A stretch of DNA of 64,000 bases from Mycobacterium sp. OTB74 (GTDB lineage: Bacteria > Actinomycetota > Actinomycetes > Mycobacteriales > Mycobacteriaceae): contig NZ_JARXVD010000002.1 of the NCBI RefSeq assembly GCF_029892685.1, forward strand, positions 124,001 through 188,000, read 5' to 3'. The notes beneath the pieces were generated by a model. The model searched no databases, was not told the origin of the DNA, and worked only from the letters and a program-made list of their open reading frames with translations. Of the stretch, positions 28,634 to 38,384 are shown in pieces. The position numbers and the translations under genes are program-made. The stretch's first letter is position 1, and every line of letters begins with the position of its first letter.

Positions 28634-30048
28634 AGGATGGCGCCTGAGGTGTACTTCGCGGCTTCGGGATACTGCGCCACCAGCTGGCCCACGGCCGCCA
28701 CGACACCGTCGACCTGATCGCCGGCCGCGCCACTGAACGCCTGCCTGTCGGCCAGCGCCGCGTCCAGTTCGACACGATCCAGCGGCAACCGCGGATCGGC
28801 AGCCAACCGGTCCAAAAGGTCTGGTTCCAGGCCTTTTTCGCGCATGGCCAGAGCTACCGCGACGGCGTGCTCCTTGATCACCTCGTGCGCGGTCTCACGG
28901 CCGACACCGGCCCGTACGGCAGCCATCAGAATCCGGGTGGTGGCCAGGAACGGCAAGTAGCGGTCCAACTCGCGCTGGATCACCGCCGGGTAGGCACCGA
29001 ACTCGTCGAGCACCGTCAGGAAGGTCTCGATCTGCCCGTCGATGGCGAAGAACGCATCCGGCAGGGCGACGCGGCGCACCACCGAGCAGAAGACGTCGCC
29101 CTCATTCCATTGCGCCCCAGCGAGTTCCGCTGCCATCGACGCGTACCCACGCAACACCACCTGCAGGCCGTTGACCCGCTCGCAGGACCGGGTGTTCATC
29201 TTGTGCGGCATGGCCGACGACCCGACCTGCCCGGGCGCGAAGCCCTCGGTGGCCAGTTCGTGGCCGGCCATCAGCCGGATGGTGTGCGCGAACGACGAAG
29301 GTCCGGCGCCCAACTGCACCAGCGCGGACAGCACGTCATGGTCCAGCGACCGCGGGTACACCTGCCCCACTGATGTGAAAACCTCAGTGAATCCAAGGAA
29401 TACGGCAACCCGTCGCTCCAGGTCGGCCAGCCGTGAGGCGTCGCCGCCGAACAGATCTAGCATGTCCTGCGCCGTGCCCATGGGGCCTTTGACGCCGCGC
29501 AACGGATACCGGTCGATCAGTTCCCGCAGTCGGGTCAGCGCGATCAGGGTCTCCTCGGCGGCCGAGGCGAACCGCTTGCCCAACGTGGTGGCCTGCGCCG
29601 CGACGTTGTGCGAGCGGCCGGCCATCACCAGGTCGCGGTACAGCTCCGCGCGCTCAGCCAGTCGCGCTACCACGGCGACACCGTGGGAGAACACCAGCTC
29701 CAGGGACTGCCGGACCTGCAGCTGCTCGACGTTTTCGGTGAGGTCGCGGCTGGTCATGCCCTTGTGCACGTGCTCGTGGCCGGCCAGGGCGTTGAACTCC
29801 TCGATGCGGGCCTTGACGTCGTGCCGGGTGACCCGTTCGCGCGCGGCGATGGACCCCAGGTCAACCTGCTCCAGCACGCGCTCGTAGTCAGCGATCACGC
29901 CGTCGGGTACAGCCACGCCCAGTTCGGACTGAGCCCGCAGAACAGCCAGCCACAGTCGGCGTTCGGCGACGATCTTGTTCTCCGGCGACCAGATGGCCAC
30001 CATCTCGTCGCTGGCATAACGGTTGGCCAGCACATTCGGAATGCTCAC
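28630..30048 (-). CDS. purB: Adenylosuccinate lyase
   Basis: 472 aa, fumarase/aspartase fold. The start [27 protein letters not shown], the active-site His region [21 protein letters not shown] and the signature [12 protein letters not shown] are all present. It acts twice in purine synthesis, on SAICAR and on adenylosuccinate. It is followed by cyp126 with a 4-bp overlap, and a TetR gene lies 15 bp upstream on the same strand. Confidence 0.96.
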   Translation of the reverse strand: MSIPNVLANRYASDEMVAIWSPENKIVAERRLWLAVLRAQSELGVAVPDGVIADYERVLEQVDLGSIAARERVTRHDVKARIEEFNALAGHEHVHKGMTSRDLTENVEQLQVRQSLELVFSHGVAVVARLAERAELYRDLVMAGRSHNVAAQATTLGKRFASAAEETLIALTRLRELIDRYPLRGVKGPMGTAQDMLDLFGGDASRLADLERRVAVFLGFTEVFTSVGQVYPRSLDHDVLSALVQLGAGPSSFAHTIRLMAGHELATEGFAPGQVGSSAMPHKMNTRSCERVNGLQVVLRGYASMAAELAGAQWNEGDVFCSVVRRVALPDAFFAIDGQIETFLTVLDEFGAYPAVIQRELDRYLPFLATTRILMAAVRAGVGRETAHEVIKEHAVAVALAMREKGLEPDLLDRLAADPRLPLDRVELDAALADRQAFSGAAGDQVDGVVAAVGQLVAQYPEAAKYTSGAIL

Positions 30049-30063
30049 GGAACTACAGCCTAC

Positions 30064-30681
30064 TTATAGAGTCACATTGCGCTCTTGATCGAAGGGGGCG
30101 AGTACGTCGATGACGTCGACCAAGGTGGCCCGGGCCGTCGCCCGCGGCCCCTCACCGTCACCAACCATCGAGGCGACCACAGCCCCGTCGACGGCGCAGA
30201 CCAACGCAGTCAGCAACTCGGCACGCACCGCGCGACCGGAACGCTCGACCACCTCGACGACGGCGTCCGAGCGCTGCTTGAGAATGCGGCGCTGCACGTC
30301 ACGCAGCCCGGGCTGACGGGCGCAGGCGATGTAGCGCTCATAGCGGGAGATCAGTTGATCGGAGGCGCGGGTGCCATCACCGACCAACAGGTCGACCAGG
30401 ACGTCGGCGGTCGCATCGGCGCCGCGGCGCCGCCTGGACAGCGCCGAGACCCGGAGCCGCAGCTGCTGCGATTCGGTCTCGCCGACGTGTTCGACGGCCT
30501 TCTCGATGAGGTCGTCCAGCGAGGTGAAGTAGTAGGTGGTGGACGCCAGCGGCAGCCCCGCGCGCTGCGCCACGGCGCGGTGCCGGACGGCGTCGAATCC
30601 ACCTTCGCACAGCAGCTGGGCGGCTGCGTTGACCAGCGCATACCGTCTTCGTTCCCCCTTCGGGGTAACTGCTGTCGTCAC
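30064..30681 (-). CDS. TetR-family regulator (Rv0775 type)
   Basis: 205 aa from GTG 30681 (MTTAVTPKGERRRYALVNAA), chosen because it matches the usual TetR N-terminus and the remembered length of the M. tuberculosis protein; ATG 30741 would add 20 unsupported residues. HTH is VRHRAVAQRAGLPLASTTYYF. It is just upstream of purB on the same strand and diverges from an exported esterase, its likely target. Confidence 0.82.
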   Translation of the reverse strand: MTTAVTPKGERRRYALVNAAAQLLCEGGFDAVRHRAVAQRAGLPLASTTYYFTSLDDLIEKAVEHVGETESQQLRLRVSALSRRRRGADATADVLVDLLVGDGTRASDQLISRYERYIACARQPGLRDVQRRILKQRSDAVVEVVERSGRAVRAELLTALVCAVDGAVVASMVGDGEGPRATARATLVDVIDVLAPFDQERNVTL

Positions 30682-30773
30682 GGCTTGAATGCTGCCAGCA
30701 GAACCCTTCCGGCACCGGGCTTTCGGCCAATCATTAGCCATTACTCAGGTAAGCCCGATCTGCGGTCGATGGC

Positions 30774-31673
30774 ATGATGGCCGGCATGCCAGAGCTGAGT
30801 CGACGTGCCCTCCTTCGCCTCGGCGCCGGTGCGGCCGCAGGTGCCGCGGGCGCTTACACATTGGGGATGACATTGAGCCGGCCGCAGGCCGCTGCCCGCC
30901 CCGCGGTCATGGCGAGTGTCGGCGCGCCGCTGGCTCCGCCGCCGCTGTCACCACCTAGCGCAGCCCCCACATACGTCACCGGCTCGTTCGTCTCGTCGGC
31001 CCGCGGTGGAGCATCGACCAACTGGGCCATCGCCCGCCCGCCAGGGCAGACCGGACCGTTGCGTCCGGTGATCGCGCTGCACGGCAAAGGCAGCGACGCC
31101 GCGGCAGTGATGGCCGGCGGTGTGGAGCAGGGTCTGGCTCAGGCGGTCGCGGCTGGGCTGCCGCCATTCGCGGTGGTGGCCGTCGACGGCGGCGGAGGCT
31201 ACTGGCACAAGCGGGCCTCCGGGGAGGACTCCGGCGCCATGGTGCTGAACGAGCTGATACCGATGCTCGGCGACCAGGGCCTGGACACCTCGCGGGTGGG
31301 GTTCCTCGGCTGGTCGATGGGTGGCTATGGCGCGCTGCTGCTGGGTGCGCGGCTGGGCGCCGCGCGGACTGCGGTGATCTGCGCGGTCAGCCCGGCGTTG
31401 TGGACATCATCGGGTGCGACGGCACCGGGCGCATTCGACGGCGCCGACGATTACGCGGCCAATTCGGTCTGGGGCCTGTCCGCGTTGGGGTCCATCCCGA
31501 TCCGGATCGATTGCGGCAACAGCGATCCGTTCTACTCGGCGACCAAGCAGTTCGTTGCGCAGCTGCCGCATCCACCGGCAGGTGGGTTCTCCCCGGGCGG
31601 GCACGACGCCAGCTTCTGGAGTGCCCAATTGCCCGCCGAAATCCAGTGGCTGGCACCCATACTCGTCCAGTGA
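30774..31673 (+). CDS. Tat-exported alpha/beta-hydrolase esterase (Rv0774c type)
   Basis: 299 aa; ATGs at 30774, 30777 and 30786 are all possible. The N-terminus PELSRRALLRLGAGAAAGAAGAYTLG is a twin-arginine signal (SRRALLR). The mature part has the esterase D-like nucleophile elbow FLGWSMGGYGALLLG and a late catalytic His in SPGGHDASFW. It should act outside the membrane on an acyl ester. It ends inside a long palindrome. Confidence 0.85.
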   Translation: MMAGMPELSRRALLRLGAGAAAGAAGAYTLGMTLSRPQAAARPAVMASVGAPLAPPPLSPPSAAPTYVTGSFVSSARGGASTNWAIARPPGQTGPLRPVIALHGKGSDAAAVMAGGVEQGLAQAVAAGLPPFAVVAVDGGGGYWHKRASGEDSGAMVLNELIPMLGDQGLDTSRVGFLGWSMGGYGALLLGARLGAARTAVICAVSPALWTSSGATAPGAFDGADDYAANSVWGLSALGSIPIRIDCGNSDPFYSATKQFVAQLPHPPAGGFSPGGHDASFWSAQLPAEIQWLAPILVQ

Positions 31674-31720
31674 TTTGTGCACGAAAATGTGCGCTCAGCG
31701 CACAAAGTCGTGCACAAATC
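31672..31720. terminator. Nested 49-bp dyad between esterase and purD (copy B)
   Basis: Perfect inner palindrome GTGCGCT-C-AGCGCAC (31689-31703) with 13-bp perfect outer arms GATTTGTGCACGA (31672-31684) and TCGTGCACAAATC (31708-31720). It fills the whole gap between two convergent stops, as expected of a bidirectional terminator. Same element as at 9275-9315. Confidence 0.8.
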
Positions 31721-31721
31721 G

Positions 31722-32996
31722 CTAGAGGGCGATACGGCCTTCGGCGGCGGCCAGACCGATGTCGGTGCGGAAGTGGCTGCCCGGCAACCGAATTGATTGG
31801 ATGATCCGGTAGGCCTCGTCACGGGCGGCGGCCAGATCGGCGCCGGTACCCACCACCGACAGCACCCGGCCGCCGGCCGAGACGACGGCACCGTCGTCGC
31901 GGCGGGTGGTTCCGGCGTGCAGTACGCCGGGCGCCTCGGAGCCGGTGATCACGTCACCGACCCGCGGGCGTCCCGGGTAGTTCTCCGCGGCTACCACGAC
32001 GGTGACGGCCGAGCCGTCGCGCCATTGCAGCTCACCGAACGACGCCAACGTCCCAGTGGCGGCGGCGTTCAGCAGCGAGCCCAACGGCGTGTCCAGTAGC
32101 GACAGCACGGCCTGAGTCTCCGGATCACCGAAGCGGCAGTTGAATTCGACGACCGCAGGCCCGCGAGAGGTGATGGCCAGGCCCGCGTACAGCAGCCCAG
32201 AGAACGAGCTGTCACGCCGAACTAGTTCAGCGGCAACAGGTTTGACGACCTCTTCGACTATCTGGGATACCGCCGACGCGGGCAGCCACGGCAGCGGGGT
32301 GTAGGCGCCCATGCCGCCGGTGTTGGGCCCGGTGTCGTTGTCGCCGACCCGTTTGAAGTCCTGTGCGGGCAGCAGTGGCACCACGGTCTCGCCGTCGACG
32401 ACGCAGAACAGCGACACCTCGGGCCCATCGAGGAACGACTCCAACAGCACCGGATGTCCGGTCTCCAGCAGTTCGGCAGCGTGCGCCCGGGCGACGTCAC
32501 GGTCGGCTGACACGACCACGCCCTTGCCAGCGGCCAATCCGTCATCCTTGACCACCCACGCCTGCTGGCCAGCGGGCGGGCCGAAGCGATCCAGCGCGGC
32601 ATCCAGATGACCGGGATTGTCGACGATCTCGCTGGTGGCGGTGCGCACACCCGCGGCGGCCATGACGTCCTTGGCAAAGGCTTTGGAACCTTCGATACGG
32701 GCGGCGTCCTTGTTGGGACCGAAGCAAGCGATGCCGGCGCCGCGCAGGGCTTCCGCCACGCCGAGTACCAGCGGGACCTCGGGGCCGATCACGACCAGGT
32801 CGGCCTGCAGGCGCTTGGCCAGCGCTGTCACCTCGTCGGCTGCGGTGATGTCGACGTCATGCTGCTCGGCGACCGCGGAGGTCCCGGCATTGCCCGGCGC
32901 CACGGCCAGGTAGTCGACCTGTGGGTCTCTACCCAGCGCAAGCAGCAAGGCATGTTCACGGGCACCAGATCCGATCACGAGGACGCGCACAGCCAC
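31722..32996 (-). CDS. purD: Phosphoribosylamine-glycine ligase
   Basis: 424 aa, ATP-grasp fold. The start [20 protein letters not shown], the ATP region [16 protein letters not shown] and [15 protein letters not shown] are unmistakable GAR synthetase motifs. GTG start at 32996 (a second GTG at 32990 also fits). It makes GAR from phosphoribosylamine, glycine and ATP. It is the last pur gene in the window. Confidence 0.96.
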   Translation of the reverse strand: MAVRVLVIGSGAREHALLLALGRDPQVDYLAVAPGNAGTSAVAEQHDVDITAADEVTALAKRLQADLVVIGPEVPLVLGVAEALRGAGIACFGPNKDAARIEGSKAFAKDVMAAAGVRTATSEIVDNPGHLDAALDRFGPPAGQQAWVVKDDGLAAGKGVVVSADRDVARAHAAELLETGHPVLLESFLDGPEVSLFCVVDGETVVPLLPAQDFKRVGDNDTGPNTGGMGAYTPLPWLPASAVSQIVEEVVKPVAAELVRRDSSFSGLLYAGLAITSRGPAVVEFNCRFGDPETQAVLSLLDTPLGSLLNAAATGTLASFGELQWRDGSAVTVVVAAENYPGRPRVGDVITGSEAPGVLHAGTTRRDDGAVVSAGGRVLSVVGTGADLAAARDEAYRIIQSIRLPGSHFRTDIGLAAAEGRIAL

Positions 32997-33058
32997 ACCC
33001 TAATCGCTGCAAGTCGCGGCCACGCCAAGAGTCCGATCAGCCCGGCCATACAGTTTCC

Positions 33059-33085
33059 GTCACAGTGTATGGTCTAGTGACAACA
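33059..33085 (+). promoter_or_regulatory. Promoter region with imperfect dyad before the CYP125-like gene
   Basis: GTCAC and GTGAC half-sites separated by 13 bp (around 33060-33082) flank a -10-like TATGGT. They lie between purD and the P450 gene and could bind the TetR regulator encoded downstream of the P450. Arms are only 5 bp, so support is weak. Confidence 0.3.
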
Positions 33086-33115
33086 GTGCCCCACGTCACG
33101 CAAGGAGATGTCCGG

Positions 33116-34369
33116 ATGACCACCACCTGCCCCTTCGGACAAGCCAGCGAGCTGCTGCCCCCAGGGTTCGACTTCACCGACCCGGACGTTCTGCTGCAGG
33201 GCATCCCGGTGACCGAGTTCGCGCAGCTGCGCAAGACCGCCCCGGTGTGGTGGAACGAGCAGCAGGAGTCGATCTTCAGCGACGGCGGCTACTGGGTGAT
33301 CAGCCGTTACGAGGACATCAAGTCCATCTCGAAGAACAGCGATCTGTGGTCCACCAACGCCAAAGGCGCCGTCATGCGCCTGCCCGACGGGGTGACCAGC
33401 GATCAGTTGGACCTGACCAAGGCGCTGCTGATCAACCATGACGCGCCCGAGCACACCCGCCTCCGCAAGATCGTGTCCCGGCTGTTCACCCCGCGCGCCG
33501 TCGCGACGCTGGAGGAGAAGTTGGCGGTGGCCGCTCGCGAGATCGTGCAGGAGGCGGCGCAGAAGGACAGCGGCAACTTCGTCGACGACGTGGCGATGAA
33601 GCTCCCGCTGTTGGCCATCGCCGACCTGATCGGAGTGCCCGAGGAAGACCGCGAGAAGCTCTTCCACTGGAGCAACGCGATCATGAACACCGACGACCCG
33701 GACTTCGACTCGGACCCGACCATGGCCAATGCCGAGCTGATGGGCTACGCGTACAACATGGCTGAGCAGCGGCGGAAGTGTCCGGCCGATGACATCGTCA
33801 CCCGGCTCGTGCAGGCCGACTTGGGAGATGAGGCCGGTGAAGGCATCAGTGACGTGGAGTTCGCCTTCTTCGTCATCCTGCTTGCGGTGGCCGGCAACGA
33901 GACCACTCGCAATGCCATGACGCACGGCATGAACGCCTTCTTCGACAACCCTGACCAGTGGGAACTGTTCAAGCGGGAGCGGCCCGAAACCGCCATCGAC
34001 GAGATCGTCCGCTGGGCCACCCCGGTGCATTGCTTCCAGCGCACCGCCCTGCAAGACATCGAATTGGGCGGCGTGACCATCAAGGCCGGTCAGCGCGCGG
34101 GGCTGTTCTACAGTTCGGCCAACTACGACGAGGCCGTTTTCGAGCGCCCCTTTGATTTCAATATCCTGCGTAACCCCAACCCGCACTTAAGCTTTGGCGG
34201 CAATGGCGCGCACTACTGCATCGGGGCGAACCTGGCGCGCATGGAGATCAAGCTGATCTTCAACGAGATCGCCGACCAGATTCCGAACATTGCCAAACTG
34301 GCCGAGCCGCAACGGCTTCGCTCCGGCTGGATCAACGGAGTCAAAGAGTTGGCGGTGTCGTACCGCTAA
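33116..34369 (+). CDS. Cytochrome P450, CYP125-like
   Basis: 417 aa from ATG 33116 behind AAGGAG. PPGFDFTDPDVL, APVWWNEQ, LFHWSNAIMNTDDPD, I-helix LAVAGNETTRN and heme loop SFGGNGAHYCIGANLAR follow the CYP125 steroid C26/C27 hydroxylase closely, as does the C-terminal RLRSGWINGVKEL. It is therefore probably a sterol or branched-alkane side-chain hydroxylase, a paralogue of the main cholesterol CYP125. It is followed 10 bp on by a TetR gene. Confidence 0.85.
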   Translation: MTTTCPFGQASELLPPGFDFTDPDVLLQGIPVTEFAQLRKTAPVWWNEQQESIFSDGGYWVISRYEDIKSISKNSDLWSTNAKGAVMRLPDGVTSDQLDLTKALLINHDAPEHTRLRKIVSRLFTPRAVATLEEKLAVAAREIVQEAAQKDSGNFVDDVAMKLPLLAIADLIGVPEEDREKLFHWSNAIMNTDDPDFDSDPTMANAELMGYAYNMAEQRRKCPADDIVTRLVQADLGDEAGEGISDVEFAFFVILLAVAGNETTRNAMTHGMNAFFDNPDQWELFKRERPETAIDEIVRWATPVHCFQRTALQDIELGGVTIKAGQRAGLFYSSANYDEAVFERPFDFNILRNPNPHLSFGGNGAHYCIGANLARMEIKLIFNEIADQIPNIAKLAEPQRLRSGWINGVKELAVSYR

Positions 34370-34379
34370 TATTCGCCGG

Positions 34380-34967
34380 GTGCGCACCCATGGATGGGCC
34401 GGGTCAGCCCCGGCCAGTGACGAGGAGGCCATCGCCCGGGTGCTGTCCGCAGCGGGCGAGGTCATCGACGCGCACGGCGCCGACTTTTCCATCGCCGACG
34501 TCGCCCGCAAGTTGGGTGTCACCCGGCAGACCGTGTACCGATACTTCCCCAGTACCAACGCGCTGCTGGCTGCGGCGGCCACTCAGGCGGCATCCGGTTT
34601 CCTGGAGCGACTGGCGGAACACGTCGCGGGACTGACCGACCCGGCGGACGCAGCAGTGGAGGCCATCGCCACCACGCTGGAGTGGATACCCGAGGACAAC
34701 CGACTGGGATTGTTGTTGTCACCGGATCGCGCCAATGCCTTCAGCGCCAACGTGACGTCCGACGTGGCGCTGGCATTCGCCCGCGCCCTGCTAGCCCGCT
34801 TCGAAGTCGATTGGGAGGCTTCGGGTTTCGGCCCCGACATGGATGGGCTTGCCGAATACCTGCTGCGGACCATCCAGTCGTTCGTCGTCGACCCAGGACG
34901 CCCACCGCGGCGAGGCCCCGAACTGCGGGCGTACCTGAGTCGGTGGGTCGCGCCCGCGTTGCGGTAG
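34380..34967 (+). CDS. TetR-family regulator
   Basis: 195 aa from GTG 34380, ten bases after the P450 stop. HTH FSIADVARKLGVTRQTVYRYFPSTNALLAAAA is clear. Being in one operon with the CYP125-like gene, it most likely controls it. The longer frame overlapping the P450 end is a shadow. Confidence 0.85.
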   Translation: MRTHGWAGSAPASDEEAIARVLSAAGEVIDAHGADFSIADVARKLGVTRQTVYRYFPSTNALLAAAATQAASGFLERLAEHVAGLTDPADAAVEAIATTLEWIPEDNRLGLLLSPDRANAFSANVTSDVALAFARALLARFEVDWEASGFGPDMDGLAEYLLRTIQSFVVDPGRPPRRGPELRAYLSRWVAPALR

Positions 34968-35009
34968 GCGCGACCCAGCCGGCTAGACCACCGTCGGCGG
35001 GGCCGACAG

Positions 35010-36236
35010 TCAGACCACCGTCAGCGGCAACGACTTTCGTTCCTCGAAGACCCACGACGCGCCGGCGCTGATCTTGCACACCGCGACCTCGCCCAGCTCC
35101 TTTGCCGGGGTGTCGGTTTCGACGAAACGGACGGTCCAGTCCGTGGCGTCACCGGAGACCTCAGCCCGCAGCAGCGGGTTGACACCGGCCGCAATGGCCT
35201 GCAACGGCAGGTCCGACACCGGGGATACCAGGTTGATCCAGGCGTCGTCCTCATGGGCCGGCGACGGGTGGACGTGCGCCGAGTCCGACGAGAAGTCAAC
35301 GGACACATAGGCTGCCGGGTTCAGCAACGGATGTAGTTCCAGGACCCGCAATGCGCCTGCGGCATCGGCAGGCAGACCGAGTGCGTTACGGATTCGCTCG
35401 GCTGCCACACCCGCGATACCGGTCAGCGACTTGGTCCGAATCGAGCGTTCCAGTTCCGCATCGCCCTTGCAGCGCAACCGAACCGCCAGGGTGAAGGACA
35501 GCATCAGCAGGTGCATCTGCAGGCACACCTCGTCGGCGATGCGCACCAGCGCGGAGTGCGAGAAAGCGGCGAAGTCGAAGTCGCTCATCAGCGCACCGGA
35601 ATAGTCGGCCTGCCCCTCATCGGACGGGTCGATCGCATCGAGCACACAGTTGTAGGCGTGGGTGGCGCCCACGACGTCCAGCTGCGGAATGAACCCGACC
35701 TCCGGGTACGACTCGTCGATGATGACGGTCCATGCGCAGTGCGGGCTGCGATCCGCCGGCACCCGCGGCGGCCGGTGAATGGGCCGCACCTGGCAGCGCC
35801 GGTTGGTAGCCAGCGCCGTCGCATCGAAGGTCGGATCCTCGATGTCATGGCACATTCCACGCACGTAATCAGGACCCATGGGCTCCACGTCGAGCAACGC
35901 ACCGCAATGGTCGAGGTGGAACTCGCCGTGCCAACGGTCGTGCACGGTGTAGCGGAAGTCCATGAACTGCGGCGGCGCGCCGATGTCGAGCTGCAGGCCC
36001 TTGAAGATCGTGATGACGTCCACGCCTTCGTACTTCAGCGCCTTCTGCATCCGCTTGGTGTACAGCGGGCTGGAGCCGGCCCACTCCTCGATGGCGATCT
36101 GCAGCATCTCTTCGCGGCCGAATTCGGCTATGCACCAGGCCATTCCGGAGCGATCGATGAGCTGGCCGATCAGCAGCAGCTCCGGCACCAGAGTCGCCAG
36201 CTCGGTGCGCGAAAGCGAGGCGTACCTACTTGTCAT
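35010..36236 (-). CDS. Conserved protein of unknown function, aldA operon
   Basis: 408 aa, soluble, no signal or membrane segment. Motif-like conserved-looking stretches are FREEMLQIAIEEW-type text near residue 40 (GREEMLQIAIEEWAGSSP), YTVHDRWHGEFHLDHCGALL and MCHDIEDPTFDATALATNRR, rich in His, Asp and Cys as in a metal site. I recall loosely similar patterns in L-2-amino-thiazoline-4-carboxylate-hydrolase-like proteins, but I cannot confirm this. It overlaps the upstream CMD gene by 11 bp and ends the operon of aldA, an SDR and a hydroxyacid dehydrogenase. Confidence 0.75.
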   Translation of the reverse strand: MTSRYASLSRTELATLVPELLLIGQLIDRSGMAWCIAEFGREEMLQIAIEEWAGSSPLYTKRMQKALKYEGVDVITIFKGLQLDIGAPPQFMDFRYTVHDRWHGEFHLDHCGALLDVEPMGPDYVRGMCHDIEDPTFDATALATNRRCQVRPIHRPPRVPADRSPHCAWTVIIDESYPEVGFIPQLDVVGATHAYNCVLDAIDPSDEGQADYSGALMSDFDFAAFSHSALVRIADEVCLQMHLLMLSFTLAVRLRCKGDAELERSIRTKSLTGIAGVAAERIRNALGLPADAAGALRVLELHPLLNPAAYVSVDFSSDSAHVHPSPAHEDDAWINLVSPVSDLPLQAIAAGVNPLLRAEVSGDATDWTVRFVETDTPAKELGEVAVCKISAGASWVFEERKSLPLTVV

Positions 36237-36669
36237 CGAGGTTGCTTCCGGTGTTCATCCTGACAGCCGCGTTGACGTTGGCCTTCCGGTCCTCGGCGAG
36301 GCCCTTCTCAGCCGCCTTGCGACGCTTGGCCACCACCTTGGACACGGTGCCGTTGAACGCAGAACCAAGCGGGAAGCCGAGGTACTGGGTCAGGAAGATC
36401 CCGATGTCCTTGAGCTCGTCCTCGGTGAACTCCCCGTTGAGCAACGCAGCGTTGACCTGGATTTCCGCGAGGTCCTGCGAGCCGACTGCAGTAACGCAGG
36501 TCAACGTCATCAGCCGCTTCTCACGCATGCTCAATCCGGGCTTGGACCAGATGGTGCCGAAGAGATGATCCACGGTGAGGTCGAAGTACGGGTCGCCCTC
36601 GATGTTGGGCATCTCCCAGCCGTAGACCTCGTTCATCTTCGCCAGGCCCTTGGCGCGCAACTCGTCCAT
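36226..36669 (-). CDS. Carboxymuconolactone decarboxylase family protein (Rv0771 type)
   Basis: 147 aa with the AhpD-like CMD fold: LTVDHLFGTIWSKPGLSMREKRLMTLTCVTAVG and EIQVNAALLNGEFTEDELKDIGIFLTQYLGFP. Unlike AhpD it lacks the CxxC pair, so a decarboxylase or structural role is likelier than peroxidase partnership. Start ATG 36669. It lies between the hydroxyisobutyrate-dehydrogenase-like gene and the unknown gene. Confidence 0.88.
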   Translation of the reverse strand: MDELRAKGLAKMNEVYGWEMPNIEGDPYFDLTVDHLFGTIWSKPGLSMREKRLMTLTCVTAVGSQDLAEIQVNAALLNGEFTEDELKDIGIFLTQYLGFPLGSAFNGTVSKVVAKRRKAAEKGLAEDRKANVNAAVRMNTGSNLDDK

Positions 36670-36686
36670 GTGTTGTCTCCTGCCCG

Positions 36687-37538
36687 TTATTCCGGCTTGT
36701 GGGGTACGCCGAGCCCCTCGGCGAGGTTGGCCAGTGCGATCTCGGCCAGCGGCAGGTCCACGCCGGTCGCCTCGCCGAGTCCGAGCGCCAACCGAAGATC
36801 CTTCTCGGCCAACCCACGGGTGTGAATGAACATGTTGTACAGAAAGTGGTCGGGGGTCAGCGGTTTGGTGTCGTCACGGGCCATGATCGCGCCCGGTCCG
36901 CCACTTTGTGCATCACTGTGCCGCACCACCCGCCCCAGCTTCTGCAGGTCGATACCCGCTGCCTCAGCCAGCTTCTGGGTCTCACACGCGGCAGCGAATC
37001 CGATGAAGGTGAGCATGTTGCGCGCCACCTTCATGCGAGTTCCCGCACCGGGCTCGCCGGCCCGGACCACCATGGACGCCCACTGCTTGAACACCGGCTT
37101 GACCGTCTCGTAGGCGTCGTCGTCGGCGCCGACCATGACGGCCAGCTCGCCCTTCTCGGCGGCGCCGGCGCCGCCGCTGACCGGAGCATCGACAATGCGG
37201 ATTCCCTTGGGACGCACTTGCTCTGCCAACTCCGCGGCTGTGTCCGGCTCGATGGTGGAATGGATGGCGATCACCGTGCCGGGCTGGGCATGCTCGGCCA
37301 GCTCTCCCACCACCTCCCGCACCTGCGCGTCATTGAGCACGGTCACACTGATCACGTCGGCCTTGGCGACATCGGCGACGCTGTCGGCCAAGGTGGCGCC
37401 CAGTTCGGCCAGCGGCGTCATGGCCTCGGTACGCACATCGAAAACGATTACGCCGCCGGGCCATTCGACCAGCCGCTTGGCCATGGGCGCACCCTGGTTG
37501 CCCAGACCGATGTAACCGAGTTTGATCTGGTCGCTCAT
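36687..37538 (-). CDS. 3-hydroxyisobutyrate dehydrogenase-like oxidoreductase (Rv0770 type)
   Basis: 283 aa from ATG 37538. N-terminal Rossmann motif KLGYIGLGNQGAPMAKRLVEW, substrate loop VDAPVSGGAGAAEKGELAVMVG, and the catalytic Lys region GTRMKVARNML are all in place. It should oxidise a beta-hydroxyacid with NAD(P)+. ATGA overlap with the SDR stop gives coupling. Confidence 0.92.
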   Translation of the reverse strand: MSDQIKLGYIGLGNQGAPMAKRLVEWPGGVIVFDVRTEAMTPLAELGATLADSVADVAKADVISVTVLNDAQVREVVGELAEHAQPGTVIAIHSTIEPDTAAELAEQVRPKGIRIVDAPVSGGAGAAEKGELAVMVGADDDAYETVKPVFKQWASMVVRAGEPGAGTRMKVARNMLTFIGFAAACETQKLAEAAGIDLQKLGRVVRHSDAQSGGPGAIMARDDTKPLTPDHFLYNMFIHTRGLAEKDLRLALGLGEATGVDLPLAEIALANLAEGLGVPHKPE

Positions 37539-38284
37539 GATCGGATGATCTGTCCGCCGTCGACATTGAAGATCTGCCCGGTGATCCACTTGGCCTCGTC
37601 GGACAGCAGGAACAGGCACATGCCCACCAGGTCCTCCGGCTGGCCCATGCGGGACAACGGGATTCCCTTGACGATGTCGGCGACCATCTCGGCCGGCGTG
37701 GTGGTGCGGTTGGCCTCGGTGTCGATGGGGCCCGGGGCGATGGCATTTATCCGGATGTTCTGGCCGCCGAGTTCGCGGGACAGCTGCTGGGTCAGGCCGT
37801 TGACGCCGACCTTGGCCAGGCCGTAGTAGTTGGCGTAAAGCCAAGCGGCGGTGGAGGACTGGTTGACGATCGAGCCGCCGCCACGCTTGGCCATCTTGCG
37901 GTAGACCGCGCGGGTGCACACCAGCGCGCCGTCGAGGTTCACGCTCATGAACTTCTTGTAGTAGTCCCAGTCGACGGTCAGCAGGAAGTCCAGCTTCATG
38001 CCACCGAAGATCGCAGCGTTGTTGACCAGGTAGTCAATGCCGCCGAACTCTGCAAGCGTTTGGGCAGCCATGTCTTTGGCCGAGTCGATGTCGGACACGT
38101 CGACCCGCACCGCGAGCGCGTTGCCGCCTTCTGCCTTGATGCCGGCGGCGACCTTCTCGGCGCCTTCAACGTTGATGTCGGCGACCACGACCGCGGCGCC
38201 CTCCCGGGCCAGCGCTTCGGCGTAGGCCTGGCCGATGCCACCGCCCGCGCCGGTCACAATCCCGACTTTGTTCTCAAACCTCAT
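37535..38284 (-). CDS. Short-chain dehydrogenase/reductase (Rv0769 type)
   Basis: 249 aa classical SDR: cofactor motif TGAGGGIGQAY, NNAA motif, Ser in NQSSTAAWL and catalytic pair in YYGLAKVG. The C-terminal PGPIDTEA...FLLSDEAKWITGQIFNVDGGQ is typical. Substrate unknown. Second gene of the aldA operon. Confidence 0.92.
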   Translation of the reverse strand: MRFENKVGIVTGAGGGIGQAYAEALAREGAAVVVADINVEGAEKVAAGIKAEGGNALAVRVDVSDIDSAKDMAAQTLAEFGGIDYLVNNAAIFGGMKLDFLLTVDWDYYKKFMSVNLDGALVCTRAVYRKMAKRGGGSIVNQSSTAAWLYANYYGLAKVGVNGLTQQLSRELGGQNIRINAIAPGPIDTEANRTTTPAEMVADIVKGIPLSRMGQPEDLVGMCLFLLSDEAKWITGQIFNVDGGQIIRS

Positions 38285-38344
38285 GATTCCCTTCCCGCCG
38301 AATGGCCAGTTATTGCACGGTTTTCGCGAATTTACGTCTGATAA

Positions 38345-38371
38345 TCCCCCGCAAGCGGGAGGTGCCCCCAG
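38345..38371. terminator. GC hairpin between aldA and the SDR gene
   Basis: CCCGC-AA-GCGGG at 38348-38359 followed by GGTGCCCCC in the 100-bp gap. The GC-rich block resembles short hairpin repeats common in mycobacterial spacers. It might partly end transcription between aldA and the SDR gene, but the genes run in the same direction. Confidence 0.35.
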
Positions 38372-38384
38372 GCTGATTCGGCCG

